A DNA stretch of 64,000 nt from Acetobacteraceae bacterium (GTDB lineage: Bacteria > Pseudomonadota > Alphaproteobacteria > Acetobacterales > Acetobacteraceae): assembly GCA_019750465.1 (NCBI GenBank), contig JAIEOP010000147.1, forward strand, positions 21,062-85,061. The letters are read 5' to 3'. Numbering within the stretch: position 1 is the stretch's first letter; each line of letters starts with the position of its first letter. The translations under genes and the position numbers were made by a program. Below the pieces are notes generated by a model. It worked only from the letters and a program-made list of their open reading frames with translations, made no database searches and was not told the origin of the DNA. Of the stretch, positions 25,340-33,879 are shown piece after piece.

Positions 25340-26505
25340 CACCGGCATCGGCACCGCTTCGGATCGTCGTCATGGGGCTCAGCATTTCCTCGTCCTGGGG
25401 AAACGGCCATGCCACGACCTGGCGCGCCCTGCTGCGCGCCTGCGCGGCACGCGGGCACGACGTGCTGTTCCTTGAGCGTGATGTGCCCTGGTACGCGGCG
25501 CACCGCGACCTGCCGCAACCGGACTTCTGCCGCTTTGACCTCTATGGAGACCTGCAGGAGCTTGCGCAGCGCTGGGGTGCCGCCATCGCCGAGGCCGATG
25601 TGGTTATCGTCGGCTCGTACGTTCCGGACGGCGTTGCCGTCGGAGACCTGGTGCAGCGCCTCGCCCGCGGTGCGACCGCCTTCTACGACATCGACACGCC
25701 GGTGACGCTGGCGAAGCTCGCGCGCGGAGAGCACGAGTATCTCGTCCCGGAGCAGATCGCCCGGTACGATCTCTACCTCTCCTTCACCGGCGGGCCCGTG
25801 CTCGATGTGCTGCGTGATCGCTATGGCGCCCGGCGGGCGCGGGTACTGTTCTGCTCGGTCGATGAACAGGCCTATCGACCGCTTGATACCGGCTGGCGGT
25901 GGGATCTCGGTTATCTCGGCACCTACAGCGCGGACCGGCAGCCGACGTTGGAGCGACTTCTGATGGAGCCGGCAAGGCGCGCACCGCAGCTGCGCTTCGC
26001 CGTCGCAGGTCCGCAATACCCGCCGCAGATCCTCTGGCCGCCGAATGTCGAGCGCATCGAGCACCTGCCTCCCGCGGAGCACGCCGGCTTCTACGCGTCC
26101 TGCCGCTACACGCTGAACGTCACGCGGGACGACATGATCCGCGCCGGCCACAGCCCGAGCGTGCGGCTGTTCGAGGCGGCCGCCTGCGCAACGCCGGTGA
26201 TCTCCGATATCTGGAATGGGCTGTCAGACCTTTTCAGGCCAGGCGAGGAGATCGTGCTCGCCGACGATGCGGAGACGGTTGTGGAGCAATTGCTCGGCGA
26301 CCAGGACGGCGCCGCGGCGAAACGCATAGGACGGGCGGCGCGGGCGCGCGTGCTGGCCGCGCACACCGCCGGTCACCGCGCGTCGGAGCTGGAGGCACAT
26401 ATCGTCGAGGCAGCACGGCAGCGGCAAATGCCGGCCGCGCACGGTCGGCGGCGGCTTCAACGGGAGGTCCTGCCGCAAGATGCGGCAACCCAGGACCATC
26501 CGTGA
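25336..26505 (+). CDS. CgeB-like GT-B glycosyltransferase (copy 3)
   Basis: This 389-residue protein begins at GTG 25336, overlapping the previous stop. It shares the architecture of its upstream neighbour: SSSWGNGHATTWRALLRA near the start, FYDIDTPVTLAKL in the middle, and LNVTRDDMIRAGHSPSVRLF with EAAACATPVISDIWNGLSDL in the donor domain. The C-terminal 30 residues are basic and poorly structured. It is the last gene of the plus-strand operon; the following gene lies on the other strand 160 bp away. Confidence 0.83.
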   Translation: MTPASAPLRIVVMGLSISSSWGNGHATTWRALLRACAARGHDVLFLERDVPWYAAHRDLPQPDFCRFDLYGDLQELAQRWGAAIAEADVVIVGSYVPDGVAVGDLVQRLARGATAFYDIDTPVTLAKLARGEHEYLVPEQIARYDLYLSFTGGPVLDVLRDRYGARRARVLFCSVDEQAYRPLDTGWRWDLGYLGTYSADRQPTLERLLMEPARRAPQLRFAVAGPQYPPQILWPPNVERIEHLPPAEHAGFYASCRYTLNVTRDDMIRAGHSPSVRLFEAAACATPVISDIWNGLSDLFRPGEEIVLADDAETVVEQLLGDQDGAAAKRIGRAARARVLAAHTAGHRASELEAHIVEAARQRQMPAAHGRRRLQREVLPQDAATQDHP

Positions 26506-26665
26506 GGCTGTGGCTGCGGGTTCCCCGGTTCGCGCCTCACCGGCGCCGTACTGGCCGAAGGCGTCGGGTCAGCTGCCTTCGCCACCTGGACGACAGCCGG
26601 CAGCGGAGCGTCATGGGGCGCGCCCCGTATCGGCTCCAGACAACGACGGAGCGCACGCAGCACCA

Positions 26666-27643
26666 TCATGGCTGGGATCGGCCGGCGCCGTCACGGGACG
26701 AGGCCGCAGGTGATCGTCGCCCAGCGCCGCCAACCTGCCGGCGCAACGCTGCACGCACCTGCCCCACGACATCCGCCCAGTCCCCGGGGCGCGGTTGGCG
26801 GAACAGCCGCATGGTTGGGTACCAGGGCGAATCCGCACGCCCCTCCATCCAGCGCCAGTCCGCATCGTGCTGCAGCAGCGTCCATACCGGGATGCCAAGT
26901 GCGCCGGCGAGGTGCGCCGGCATCGAGTCGACGGTCACGACGAGGTCGAGATCCAGCATCGCGCTCGCGGCCTCCAGCACATCGTCGGAGCCGGCGGGGA
27001 GGCCAAAGCCGTGCGGGATCTCCCCGAGGGCGGGGCCACGCTGCAGGATGTGCAGCGCGATCCCCGGCATGCTCGAGAGAGGGACCAGCAGCGCAGGCGG
27101 AATCGAACGCCTGGGGTCCCAGCCGCCGGCCTGCCAGACAAGGCCGACGGCGAGGCCAGGACGGCCGCCTGGCAGGCGACCCCGACGAGGCGGATGCAGG
27201 TAGGGAACGCTCGATGGCAGCGTATCGGGCGTGCTGCGGAAGACGTGCGGCAGTTCCATCACCTCGACATCGACGTCATGCGACACGTCGGGCACGCCGT
27301 CATGCAGCGGCAGCAGGCGGCCAACGCGCGGCAATGATTGTAGCAGCGGGATCAGCGACGGCTGCGCCCATACTGTCACGCTTGCGGCGATCGCGGCGAC
27401 GAGCGGAGCATACCGGATGAATTGCAACGTATCGCCCAATCCGTGGTAGCAGCGGATGAGAACGTGGCGGCCGTGCAGCGGTGTTCCGTCCCAGATCGGC
27501 TGTTCGTGACGCGGCAGGCTCCACCGCTGGTCGCTCCGCCCCGAGGCGAGCGCGAGGTCGCTGAGGCGCCATGCACGCTCCCACTCGCCGCGGCGCATGT
27601 GGCGGACCCAGCGCGCACTTGGCTCGGCATCCGGATTCCGCAT
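26666..27643 (-). CDS. GT9-like glycosyltransferase (ADP-heptose transferase fold)
   Basis: This 325-residue protein has an N-terminal region RWVRHMRRGEWERAWRLSD that looks like a degenerate TPR. A GT9-type domain follows: HVLIRCYHGLGDTLQFIRYA, VGLVWQAGGWDPRRSI, DLVVTVDSMPAHLAGALGIP and the C-terminal SPWYPTMRLFRQPRPGDW. Such domains appear in ADP-heptose/LPS heptosyltransferase relatives. It converges on the glycosyltransferase operon and probably belongs to the same pathway, though it is transcribed separately. The start at 27643 is the first ATG in frame; no strong ribosome site helps. Confidence 0.78.
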   Translation of the reverse strand: MRNPDAEPSARWVRHMRRGEWERAWRLSDLALASGRSDQRWSLPRHEQPIWDGTPLHGRHVLIRCYHGLGDTLQFIRYAPLVAAIAASVTVWAQPSLIPLLQSLPRVGRLLPLHDGVPDVSHDVDVEVMELPHVFRSTPDTLPSSVPYLHPPRRGRLPGGRPGLAVGLVWQAGGWDPRRSIPPALLVPLSSMPGIALHILQRGPALGEIPHGFGLPAGSDDVLEAASAMLDLDLVVTVDSMPAHLAGALGIPVWTLLQHDADWRWMEGRADSPWYPTMRLFRQPRPGDWADVVGQVRAALRRQVGGAGRRSPAASSRDGAGRSQP

Positions 27644-27948
27644 CGCGACGTGCGTTGCCTTCGTCCTGCTTCAAGCCACCATGGCCCAGCGGTCATGCGA
27701 CCACCGGGCGGCTCCGCGTACGGTAGTGGCCGCTCCAGGTTTGCCCGGCGCTGAACCCACGGCCGGCGGTTCGATGTGCCGGGCCGAACACATTCGCAGT
27801 GGCAATGGAGCCCCCGTGTTGGTTACGCAGCCGCCGCCACTTGCCGTGACGGTGAGATGCCGGGTGCGGCAACGTCCGGTTCGAGGCGGTGGTTGCCCCG
27901 GGCACGCGGCCGCTGTGTCGCGGCGCGACAACCGGAATGGCTATGCTG

Positions 27949-28150
27949 CGGTGACGCCCATCGTGGCACGGGCCTCTCGGGATCCGGCGGATGTCCCGTG
28001 GTAGCCCTCGACGTCCATCTCGGTGACGTCGATCTCGGCGATGACGGCGTGGTGAACGAGGCGGTCGCGCCGGCAAGCGTCATGACGAGGCCCGAGAACA
28101 GGAACCCCGCTCGCCGAAGGGCAGGTTGGCGCCCTTCTCGATCCAGCCGG
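27949..28150 (-). pseudogene. Remnant of an IS21-family IstB helper ATPase (C-terminal part)
   Basis: Reading the minus strand, one frame gives WIEKGANLPFGERGFLF. After a frame change near 28080, another gives DRLVHHAVIAEIDV and then EGYHG. These match the C-terminal layout of IstB proteins as I know it, roughly NLPFxEW, DRLxHHxxI and ESYR in that order. The ATPase core, the istA partner and terminal inverted repeats are not visible, so this is a decayed fragment. The surrounding 27644-28349 has no intact gene. Confidence 0.5.
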
Positions 28151-28269
28151 TGCCGCACGCAGCAGCAGACTTCCGTTCGCACGGCACTCCCCGGACCATC
28201 CAGGCGATCGCCTTCCACGTCCCGCCCGTGCTTGGCGTCCCGGCGCAACGGGGTATAGGCTGCGCCCGG

Positions 28270-28316
28270 GCGGGGGCGGTGCCGGCGCCGGCGCCGCGTG
28301 CCGGCACCGCCCCCGC
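28270..28316. repeat. Strong inverted repeat with 17-bp arms before the cupin gene
   Basis: Perfect 17-nt arms at 28270-28286 and 28300-28316 enclose a 13-nt loop. The structure ends 33 bp before the cupin start codon at 28350 and has no T-run on either side. It could be a leader hairpin controlling the cupin transcript, a Rho-assisted terminator for readthrough from the left, or leftover transposon DNA. Confidence 0.7.
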
Positions 28317-28349
28317 GGGCGACGCAACCGCAGGAGAGGACTGACGCCG

Positions 28350-28856
28350 ATGGCCATGACGCTCGAGGAATTCACCGCCCGCTGCCGCGCCGCGCTCCTA
28401 GCGAAGCCGGGCCGCGAGGGCCGCGAGCAGGTGCGCGACCTGGTACGCGACGCCCTCAAGGACCCCGGCTTCGTCGCCACCTACATCCCGGAGACCACGC
28501 CAGAGCGGCAGGTGCTGTTCGAGGATCCGGAGCTCGGCTTCGCCGTCCTCGCGCACCGCTATGTCGGCGCCAAGAACAGCAAGCCGCACGACCATGGCCC
28601 GTCCTGGGCGATCTACGGCCAGGCGGAGGGCGAGACCATCATGACGGACTGGGATTGCGTCGCTCGCCCGACCGATGGCGCGCCCGGCAAGGCGAAGCAC
28701 GTGCGCGACTACACGCTGAAGCCCGGCGACGCCTACCTCTACGAGCCGGGCGTGCTGCACTCGCCGCGCCGCGAAGCAACGACCCGCCTGCTGCGCATCG
28801 AGGGGCAGAACATGGATCGCGTAAGGCGCCTGCCCTACGAGGCCGTTGCCGCCTGA
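28350..28856 (+). CDS. Cupin-fold protein, cysteine-dioxygenase-like
   Basis: This 168-residue protein has a small beta-barrel pattern with metal ligands in NSKPHDHGPSW (His80 and His82) and LYEPGVLHSPR (His137), as in cupins of the cysteine dioxygenase superfamily. An N-terminal helical part with FVATYIPETTPERQVLFED precedes the barrel. It is likely a cytoplasmic mononuclear-iron protein of unknown substrate. Start ATG 28350 follows CAGGAGAGG. It is followed on the same strand by the DUF454 and lipoprotein genes. Confidence 0.75.
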   Translation: MAMTLEEFTARCRAALLAKPGREGREQVRDLVRDALKDPGFVATYIPETTPERQVLFEDPELGFAVLAHRYVGAKNSKPHDHGPSWAIYGQAEGETIMTDWDCVARPTDGAPGKAKHVRDYTLKPGDAYLYEPGVLHSPRREATTRLLRIEGQNMDRVRRLPYEAVAA

Positions 28857-28969
28857 CGATGCCCGTCGGGCGGACCGTTCCGTCCGATGCGCGGCGCGGC
28901 CTGGCGGTCGGCGCCGCACAGCGCGGGCGCGTATGGCCGCCACGGCGCCGGCCGGCTAGCCTGCGGCCG

Positions 28970-29479
28970 ATGGCCATGCCGCGCGATCCGTCGCCGACCA
29001 CGCCCGCTCCGGGGACGGATACCACCGTGCCAGGGCCCGCGACGGACGACGCCGCAACGCCCGCATCCATCACCGCCGAGCCGGGCGGCGCGAAGCGCGT
29101 CGCGCTGCTCGGCCTCGGCTATGCCTGCCTGGGCATGGCCGCCCTTGGCGCGGTGCTGCCGCTGCTGCCGACCACGGTCTTCCTCATCATCGCAGCCTGG
29201 GCCTTCGGCAGTGCCTCGCCGGCGCTGCGCGCCCGCCTGCTCTCCGACCCGCGTGTCGGCCCGACGCTGCGCGACTGGCAGCAGCACCGCACCGTCAGCC
29301 GCCGCGCAAAGCGGGCAGCCGCGGTGGCGATGGCGATAAGCTGGACGCTGGCGACCGTGCTGGTCCGCGACCTGGCGGTCGCGATCATTTCCGGCACCTG
29401 CCTGCTGCTGGTCGCTGCCTGGCTGCTGACCCGGCCCTCGGCTCCGCCGCCGGCGCGCTGCGGCAAGGGACCGGCATGA
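28970..29479 (+). CDS. DUF454 (YbaN-like) inner-membrane protein
   Basis: This 169-residue protein has a disordered Pro/Thr-rich first 45 residues, then a membrane domain. The domain shows LGLGYACLGMAALGAVLPLL, PTTVFLIIAAWAFGSASP, the loop DPRVGPTLRDWQQHR, and two more hydrophobic segments. This is the YbaN/DUF454 pattern, a family of unknown function. I choose ATG 28970; the frame is open farther upstream and 28860 is an alternative. Its stop overlaps the next gene by 4 bp. Confidence 0.75.
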   Translation: MAMPRDPSPTTPAPGTDTTVPGPATDDAATPASITAEPGGAKRVALLGLGYACLGMAALGAVLPLLPTTVFLIIAAWAFGSASPALRARLLSDPRVGPTLRDWQQHRTVSRRAKRAAAVAMAISWTLATVLVRDLAVAIISGTCLLLVAAWLLTRPSAPPPARCGKGPA

Positions 29480-29718
29480 GTACGGCGACGGCAACGCCGG
29501 CCGCGCCGCGCATGCGTGCCGGCCGCGTGGCGCTGGTGCTCCTGCTGCTCGCGCTCTCCACCGGCTGCGGGCGCGTCCAGTTCGGCGACACCGACCAGCG
29601 CCCCTACTGGCGCCACCCCGCCCCCGCCCCGGTCGAGCCGCAGGAACGCTACCGCGTGCCGGATGACGGCTTCCTCGACCACCTGGCGGTGAGGCATCGC
29701 GGCCCCGTGATGGGGTAG
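29476..29718 (+). CDS. Small putative lipoprotein, 80 aa
   Basis: The 80-residue product has a positively charged N-terminus, a hydrophobic stretch VALVLLLLALSTGC and a lipobox-like STGC ending at Cys31. A short polar tail rich in proline follows. It should be lipidated and anchored in the envelope. The first residue of the lipobox is Ser rather than Leu, so lipidation is probable but not certain. The start overlaps the DUF454 stop (ATGA). No family is recognised. Confidence 0.6.
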   Translation: MSTATATPAAPRMRAGRVALVLLLLALSTGCGRVQFGDTDQRPYWRHPAPAPVEPQERYRVPDDGFLDHLAVRHRGPVMG

Positions 29719-29787
29719 CGCCGCGCAGCCATGTCTGGGCGCGCCAGCCGCGGCGTGCTTGCATCCCATGTGAAGCGGAACGGCGGG

Positions 29788-30885
29788 ATGGCGACGATGC
29801 GCGAGCCGATGCACAGCAATGAGCGGGTAGCCTGGTCGGCGCCCTGGCTGCGCGACGACCGCGGCTGGATCTTCCCGCTGGAGGACCGCGCGCGACGCGA
29901 CCTGCTGGCCCTGGCGCGATCGCTGCGCGACCCTGATCGCCCGCTCTTCGACTGGAGGCCGGAGGAGTTCGACCTCGGCGCCGCGCTCCCCGTGCTGCGC
30001 GCCGCCTTCGCCGAGGCGCGCGACGGCACCGGCGTCGCGCTGGTGCGCGGCCTGCCGCGCGAGGATGTGACCGCCGAGCGGTTCCGTGCCCTGGTCTGGG
30101 GCATCGGGCTGCATTTCGGCGTGGCGCGGCCGCAGGGCAGGATGAGCGGGTACCTCTCCGCCGTGCGCGACGAGGGCACCGACTACCGCAGCGCGACGGG
30201 GCGCGGCTACTCCTCGAATGCCGGGCTCGACTTCCATGTCGATGGCTGCGACGTCGTCGCGCTGGCCTGCTGGAACGTCGCGCGCGCCGGCGGGCAGAGC
30301 ATGTTCACCTCCGCGGTCAGCGCGCACAACGCGATGCTGGCGGAGCGTCCGGACCTGGTGGACCCCCTCTACGAGCCCTTCTGCTACTCCCGCCAGGGCG
30401 AGCAGGCGCCGGACGAGCCGCCCTTCCTGCGCTGCCCGATCTACGGCGTGGCGGATGGCCGGCTGTTCGGCCGCTGGAACCGCAACCGGGTGAAGAGCGC
30501 GCAGGCCCTCCCCGGCGTGCCGAAGCTGACGCCCTTGCAGTGGGAGGCGCTCGACATGCTGGACGGGCTGCTGCGCCGCCCGGACCTGATGGCGGAGATG
30601 TGGCTGGCGCCGGGCGACCTGCAGCTGATGAACAACCACGTGGTGCTGCACTCCCGCACGCCCTTCGAGGACCATGCGGAGCCGGAGCGGAAGCGCCTGC
30701 TCTGGCGGCTCTGGCTGGCGACGCCGGACAGCCCCCGCCTGCCGCCCGGCTGGGCCGAACCCTTCAAGAGCGCCGAGCCCGGCACGGTGCGCGGCGGCAT
30801 CCGCGGCTGGCACTGGGATGATGCGTGTCGGGCCTGGGAGCGGCGGCAGGCGGCGGCGCTCGGGATGACGGTGCCGGCGGGATAG
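29788..30885 (+). CDS. TauD/TfdA-family Fe(II)/2-oxoglutarate dioxygenase
   Basis: This 365-residue enzyme has the iron-binding HVD at His150 and Asp152 in LDFHVDGCDVVAL. The distal ligand is probably His288 in NNHVVLHSRTPF, with the downstream Arg cluster binding 2-oxoglutarate. The N-terminal FPLEDRARRDLLALAR and GVALVRGLP are family features. The substrate is unknown. ATG 29788 is chosen over the upstream 29731 because the first 19 codons look non-coding. The gene is monocistronic and followed by two hairpins. Confidence 0.85.
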   Translation: MATMREPMHSNERVAWSAPWLRDDRGWIFPLEDRARRDLLALARSLRDPDRPLFDWRPEEFDLGAALPVLRAAFAEARDGTGVALVRGLPREDVTAERFRALVWGIGLHFGVARPQGRMSGYLSAVRDEGTDYRSATGRGYSSNAGLDFHVDGCDVVALACWNVARAGGQSMFTSAVSAHNAMLAERPDLVDPLYEPFCYSRQGEQAPDEPPFLRCPIYGVADGRLFGRWNRNRVKSAQALPGVPKLTPLQWEALDMLDGLLRRPDLMAEMWLAPGDLQLMNNHVVLHSRTPFEDHAEPERKRLLWRLWLATPDSPRLPPGWAEPFKSAEPGTVRGGIRGWHWDDACRAWERRQAAALGMTVPAG

Positions 30886-30899
30886 AGCAGCCTGCGTCC

Positions 30900-31013
30900 T
30901 GATGGAGCGCGGATGCGCTCCATCAGGGCGGCGACAAGCTGCTCCAGCTCCCGTATTTTCCAGGGCAAGAAATCCGATCGGGTGATTCCAACTGATCGGA
31001 TTTCTTGCTCTGG
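30900..31013. terminator. Tandem hairpins between convergent genes
   Basis: A first hairpin has 11-bp perfect arms at 30900-30910 and 30915-30925 with a GGAT loop, 15 bp after the TauD-type stop. A second has 20-nt arms at 30960-30979 and 30994-31013 with one mismatch and a 14-nt loop. Its arms contain AAGAAATCC/GGATTTCTT, giving T-rich tracts in both directions. It ends 5 bp from the stop of the converging methyltransferase remnant, so it looks bidirectional. Confidence 0.7.
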
Positions 31014-31018
31014 CCGCC

Positions 31019-31506
31019 CTACGCCGCGCCGCGCACCATCCCGGTCCGCGCCGAGAGCGGGATGCGGCCATCCGGCGCCACCGGCAGTGTCGCGCGCAAC
31101 CGCTCCCGCAACACTGCCCTGCGCGCCGCATCGAGCGACATGCAATAGGCCGGCGCCGGCGCACCGCCCGCCAGGAAGGGCGACCAGTAGTCGTCGAAGT
31201 CGCGGAACACCGTCGGCACCGCGATGGCGTCCACCGCCACGTTGCGCAGCCCGGTGCCCTCGAACAGCGCGCGCAGCGGCTCGGGCCGGCACAGCGCGAA
31301 GCGCAGCGCCTCGTCCTTGCCGCGGGCGCCCGCGGGATCGAGCGCGGCGGCGGCGTCCCAGAAGCAGCGCATCATCTGCATGCCCCCGGCATAGTCCCGG
31401 ACATCGGCGGCGATGGTCGCGCCAGGGCGCGCGACGCGGCGCAGTAGGGCTCATAGGCCTCGCCCGCTGCCCGGAGGCGGTCCGGGCCCGGCTGCTCGGC
31501 TGGCAT
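31019..31506 (-). pseudogene. SAM-dependent methyltransferase remnant with internal deletion
   Basis: The C-terminal part is a clean open frame: ATIAADVRDYAGGMQMMRCF, FALCRPEPLRALFEGTGL, FRDFDDYWSPFL, then RIPLSARTGMVRG. This matches the tail of a familiar class I methyltransferase family. Upstream, that frame stops at 31451-31453. A short N-terminal piece in another frame, MPAEQPGPDRLRAAGEAYEPY from 31506, also fits this family. The whole SAM-binding Rossmann core is absent between them. The gene therefore lost an internal segment and is frameshifted, and any product would be inactive. Confidence 0.6.
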
Positions 31507-31589
31507 CCTGCATCCTCCACGTCGTGTGCGGAGTAGGACAGTCGCGCGCGGCGGCGGCAAGTCGCATGGCGGCCCGCGTGCCACGCCCG

Positions 31590-33794
31590 CTACGGCCGCA
31601 GCTCCAGGACGCGCTCCACCCGCTCCCCGCCGAGCAGGTCGGTCACGCGCAGCGTCCAGGTGCCGGGCCGGTTCGCGGCGCCGACGGGCAGCGGCCAGTC
31701 CGCGGGCGCCCCGCCCCGCAGCACGAGGTTCCAGCCACGATCCGGCCGCGCCGCTCCCTCCGGGTCGAGCAGCTCCACCCGCAGCACATGCGCGGCCGCC
31801 GGGCTCGGCCCGTCGAGGGAGAAGCGGAAGGCCGGCGCCTCGCCTTCCAGCACGGGCTTCGGCAGCGGCGCGGGCGACAGCACCAGCACGCGCGGCAGCA
31901 CGGCATCCAGTTGCACCGCCACGCGCTGCGCCCGCGCCATCCCCGGCGCACCGCCGAGCAGGCGCACGTGCACCGGCGCGGCCAACGCCAGCGTCGCCAT
32001 GCCGGGCTGCGCCACGGGGAGGCGGTCGGCGCCGACCTCGCGCTGCACGCCAACCAGCCGCACCGCGCCGTTGCGCCAGCTGCGCATCTCCACGGCAGGC
32101 CCGTCGAAATGGAGATCGGGCGCCGCGGCGCCGGCATCGCGCAGCAGGGCGGCGAAGGCCTGGTGCGGCGCGGCCTCGGCATCGGCGGGGTCGCGCAGCA
32201 GGATCTCGGGGCGGTGCAGCGGCAGGCCCGCCAGCGCCGGCTGGTCGCGGCGGCGGCCACGCGCGTCGAAGGCACCGGGCTCCGCGGCATCGGCCAGCAC
32301 CACACCGCCCCGCGCGGCGAAGTCACGCACCGCGGCGGCCTCCGCGTCCCCCAGCGCGAGGGCATGCGGCAGGATAAGCACGCGCAGCGCCGCGGGCACG
32401 CCCGCCGCCAGCATCGCCGGCGTCAGCCAGCGCGGCGTCACCCCCTGCTGCGCCAGCGCGCGCAGCGAGCGGCGCAGCGCGGCGCGCCAGGCATTCTCCT
32501 CGACGTGCTCCCGCTCGGCGCCGCGCGCCGCCCAGGAGGCGCCGTCGCGCTGCCAGTCCGCGCGCCGGTCGAGCAGCCAGCGCAGCCGGAAATCCTGCTG
32601 CGCGTAGAGGATGCCGACCGGGCCGACCTCCACCTCGCTGGCCAGGAGTTGCGCCGGGATGCCCGCCCGCAGCGCCGCGAAGCGCTCCGCCGAGGCCAGG
32701 CCGCGCGGCCCCGGCGTGCCGTCCGCGGCGACCACCGCATCGCCCTCCTCCCACACGATGGTGCCGCGCATGCCGCGCATCACCTGTCGCCACAGGCGGT
32801 GCCACTCGCGCGCATCGGCGCGGAAGCTCGTGGACAGGGTGACGAGGCCGGGGTTGAAGCCCTGCGCGACGGCGACGTTGCCGCCGAGGTCGTTGGTCTC
32901 CAGCACATCCACGGCATGCGGCAGCAGCGCGTAGTTCCAGCCGCCCCAGCCCGGCGCCTGGCCGCCGGCAATGCCAGCCAGCAGCGCCGGATCGGTCGCG
33001 GCCACGGCATCGCGCCCGGCCGCGACGGCCCGCGCGAAGGCAAGGTCCATCCAGGCCTTCATGTCGGACCAGGACGAGTGGTTGCCGTCGCCGCGCGCGA
33101 GCGCCGCGTCGGTGGTCTCGGGCAGCACCGCGCCCCAGGACGCGAAGCCCGCGCCCCACTGTGCGTTCAGCGCATCCAGCGTGCCGTATTCTGCACGCAA
33201 CCAGTCGCGGAACCCGGCGAGCGCGGGTGGCGACCAGTCGAAATCCCAGGCCGCCGAGAGGTCGGCGATGCCGGGCTCGTCGCCAAGGTTGAGGAACAGG
33301 GGCCGCCCCGGCGCGGCCAGTGCGGCGTGCACCCGCGCATGTGCCGCCAGGCGGTCCCGGATACGGGCCAGCCAGCCCGGGTCGGACAGGCTGGGTTCGC
33401 GCAGCAGGAGCGCCGGATCGCGCGGGTTCTCGCGGTAGCGGCGCTGCAGGTCGAGGAAGCGCGCATTCACCGGGCGATCAGGGCCCTCCCAGCGATGGTA
33501 GGCGCTGTAGAAGTCGGTGGCGATGTTCTCCACGTACCAGCGCAGGCCGGTGGCGCGCAGCGGTGCAACGTCGTGCCGTGCTTCCGCCGCATCCACGCCG
33601 GCGTGGCGGCCGAAGACCACCGCGCCGGAGTAGCCGAGCCGTGGCAGGGTCGCGTAGGCCGCGTCCGACTGGCGTTGCCAGAGGATGATCTCGTAGTCGG
33701 GCCAATGCTCGGCGGGGGTACGGGCCCCTGCCGGCACGCCGGGCATGGCGGCGAGGAGTGCGGCGAGCAGGAGGCGGGCATGCATGGCAGCCAT
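31590..33794 (-). CDS. GH42-like beta-galactosidase family protein, secreted
   Basis: This 734-residue protein starts with a signal peptide, MHARLLLAALLAAMPGVPAGA. A TIM-barrel domain follows: LRWYVENIATDFYSAYHRWE, LFLNLGDEPGIADLSAAWDF with a candidate acid/base Glu, and GTIVWEEGD as a possible nucleophile strand. Next comes a flavodoxin-like trimerisation-type domain (GVPAALRVLILPHALAL, DFAARGGVVLADAAEPGAFD) and a C-terminal beta domain. This is the GH42 plan, though motif assignment is by eye. The start could be 33794 or 33785. It sits between two decayed genes and no sugar transporter is nearby. Confidence 0.7.
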   Translation of the reverse strand: MAAMHARLLLAALLAAMPGVPAGARTPAEHWPDYEIILWQRQSDAAYATLPRLGYSGAVVFGRHAGVDAAEARHDVAPLRATGLRWYVENIATDFYSAYHRWEGPDRPVNARFLDLQRRYRENPRDPALLLREPSLSDPGWLARIRDRLAAHARVHAALAAPGRPLFLNLGDEPGIADLSAAWDFDWSPPALAGFRDWLRAEYGTLDALNAQWGAGFASWGAVLPETTDAALARGDGNHSSWSDMKAWMDLAFARAVAAGRDAVAATDPALLAGIAGGQAPGWGGWNYALLPHAVDVLETNDLGGNVAVAQGFNPGLVTLSTSFRADAREWHRLWRQVMRGMRGTIVWEEGDAVVAADGTPGPRGLASAERFAALRAGIPAQLLASEVEVGPVGILYAQQDFRLRWLLDRRADWQRDGASWAARGAEREHVEENAWRAALRRSLRALAQQGVTPRWLTPAMLAAGVPAALRVLILPHALALGDAEAAAVRDFAARGGVVLADAAEPGAFDARGRRRDQPALAGLPLHRPEILLRDPADAEAAPHQAFAALLRDAGAAAPDLHFDGPAVEMRSWRNGAVRLVGVQREVGADRLPVAQPGMATLALAAPVHVRLLGGAPGMARAQRVAVQLDAVLPRVLVLSPAPLPKPVLEGEAPAFRFSLDGPSPAAAHVLRVELLDPEGAARPDRGWNLVLRGGAPADWPLPVGAANRPGTWTLRVTDLLGGERVERVLELRP

Positions 33795-33879
33795 GTGGGT
33801 GCCGATGCGCCGCCCGCACCCCTGCCCGCCGCAAGCGGGGGGAGATGACCTGCGCCGCGGCAAGTCGGGGTGCGAAGGC

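Larger units (their letters stand above)
27644..28349. other. Gene-poor stretch with IS21 debris
   Basis: About 700 bp between the GT9-like gene and the cupin gene. Apart from the IstB fragment and the 17-bp hairpin at 28270-28316, I see no coding frame with a plausible start and protein-like sequence. Promoters for both flanking divergent genes must lie here. Confidence 0.45.

Noticed and set aside
28262..28322. The 17-bp-arm hairpin as a terminal inverted repeat pair of an insertion sequence
   Set aside because: The arms are only 13 bp apart, too close to bound a mobile element; it is a hairpin.
29119..31164. 681-codon minus-strand open frame across the DUF454, lipoprotein and TauD genes
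   Set aside because: Its translation is rich in Arg, His and Gln without domains, and the plus-strand genes beneath it have conserved motifs.
31413..33848. 811-codon plus-strand open frame opposite the GH42-like gene
   Set aside because: Composition is typical antisense noise; the minus strand has a signal peptide and domain structure.
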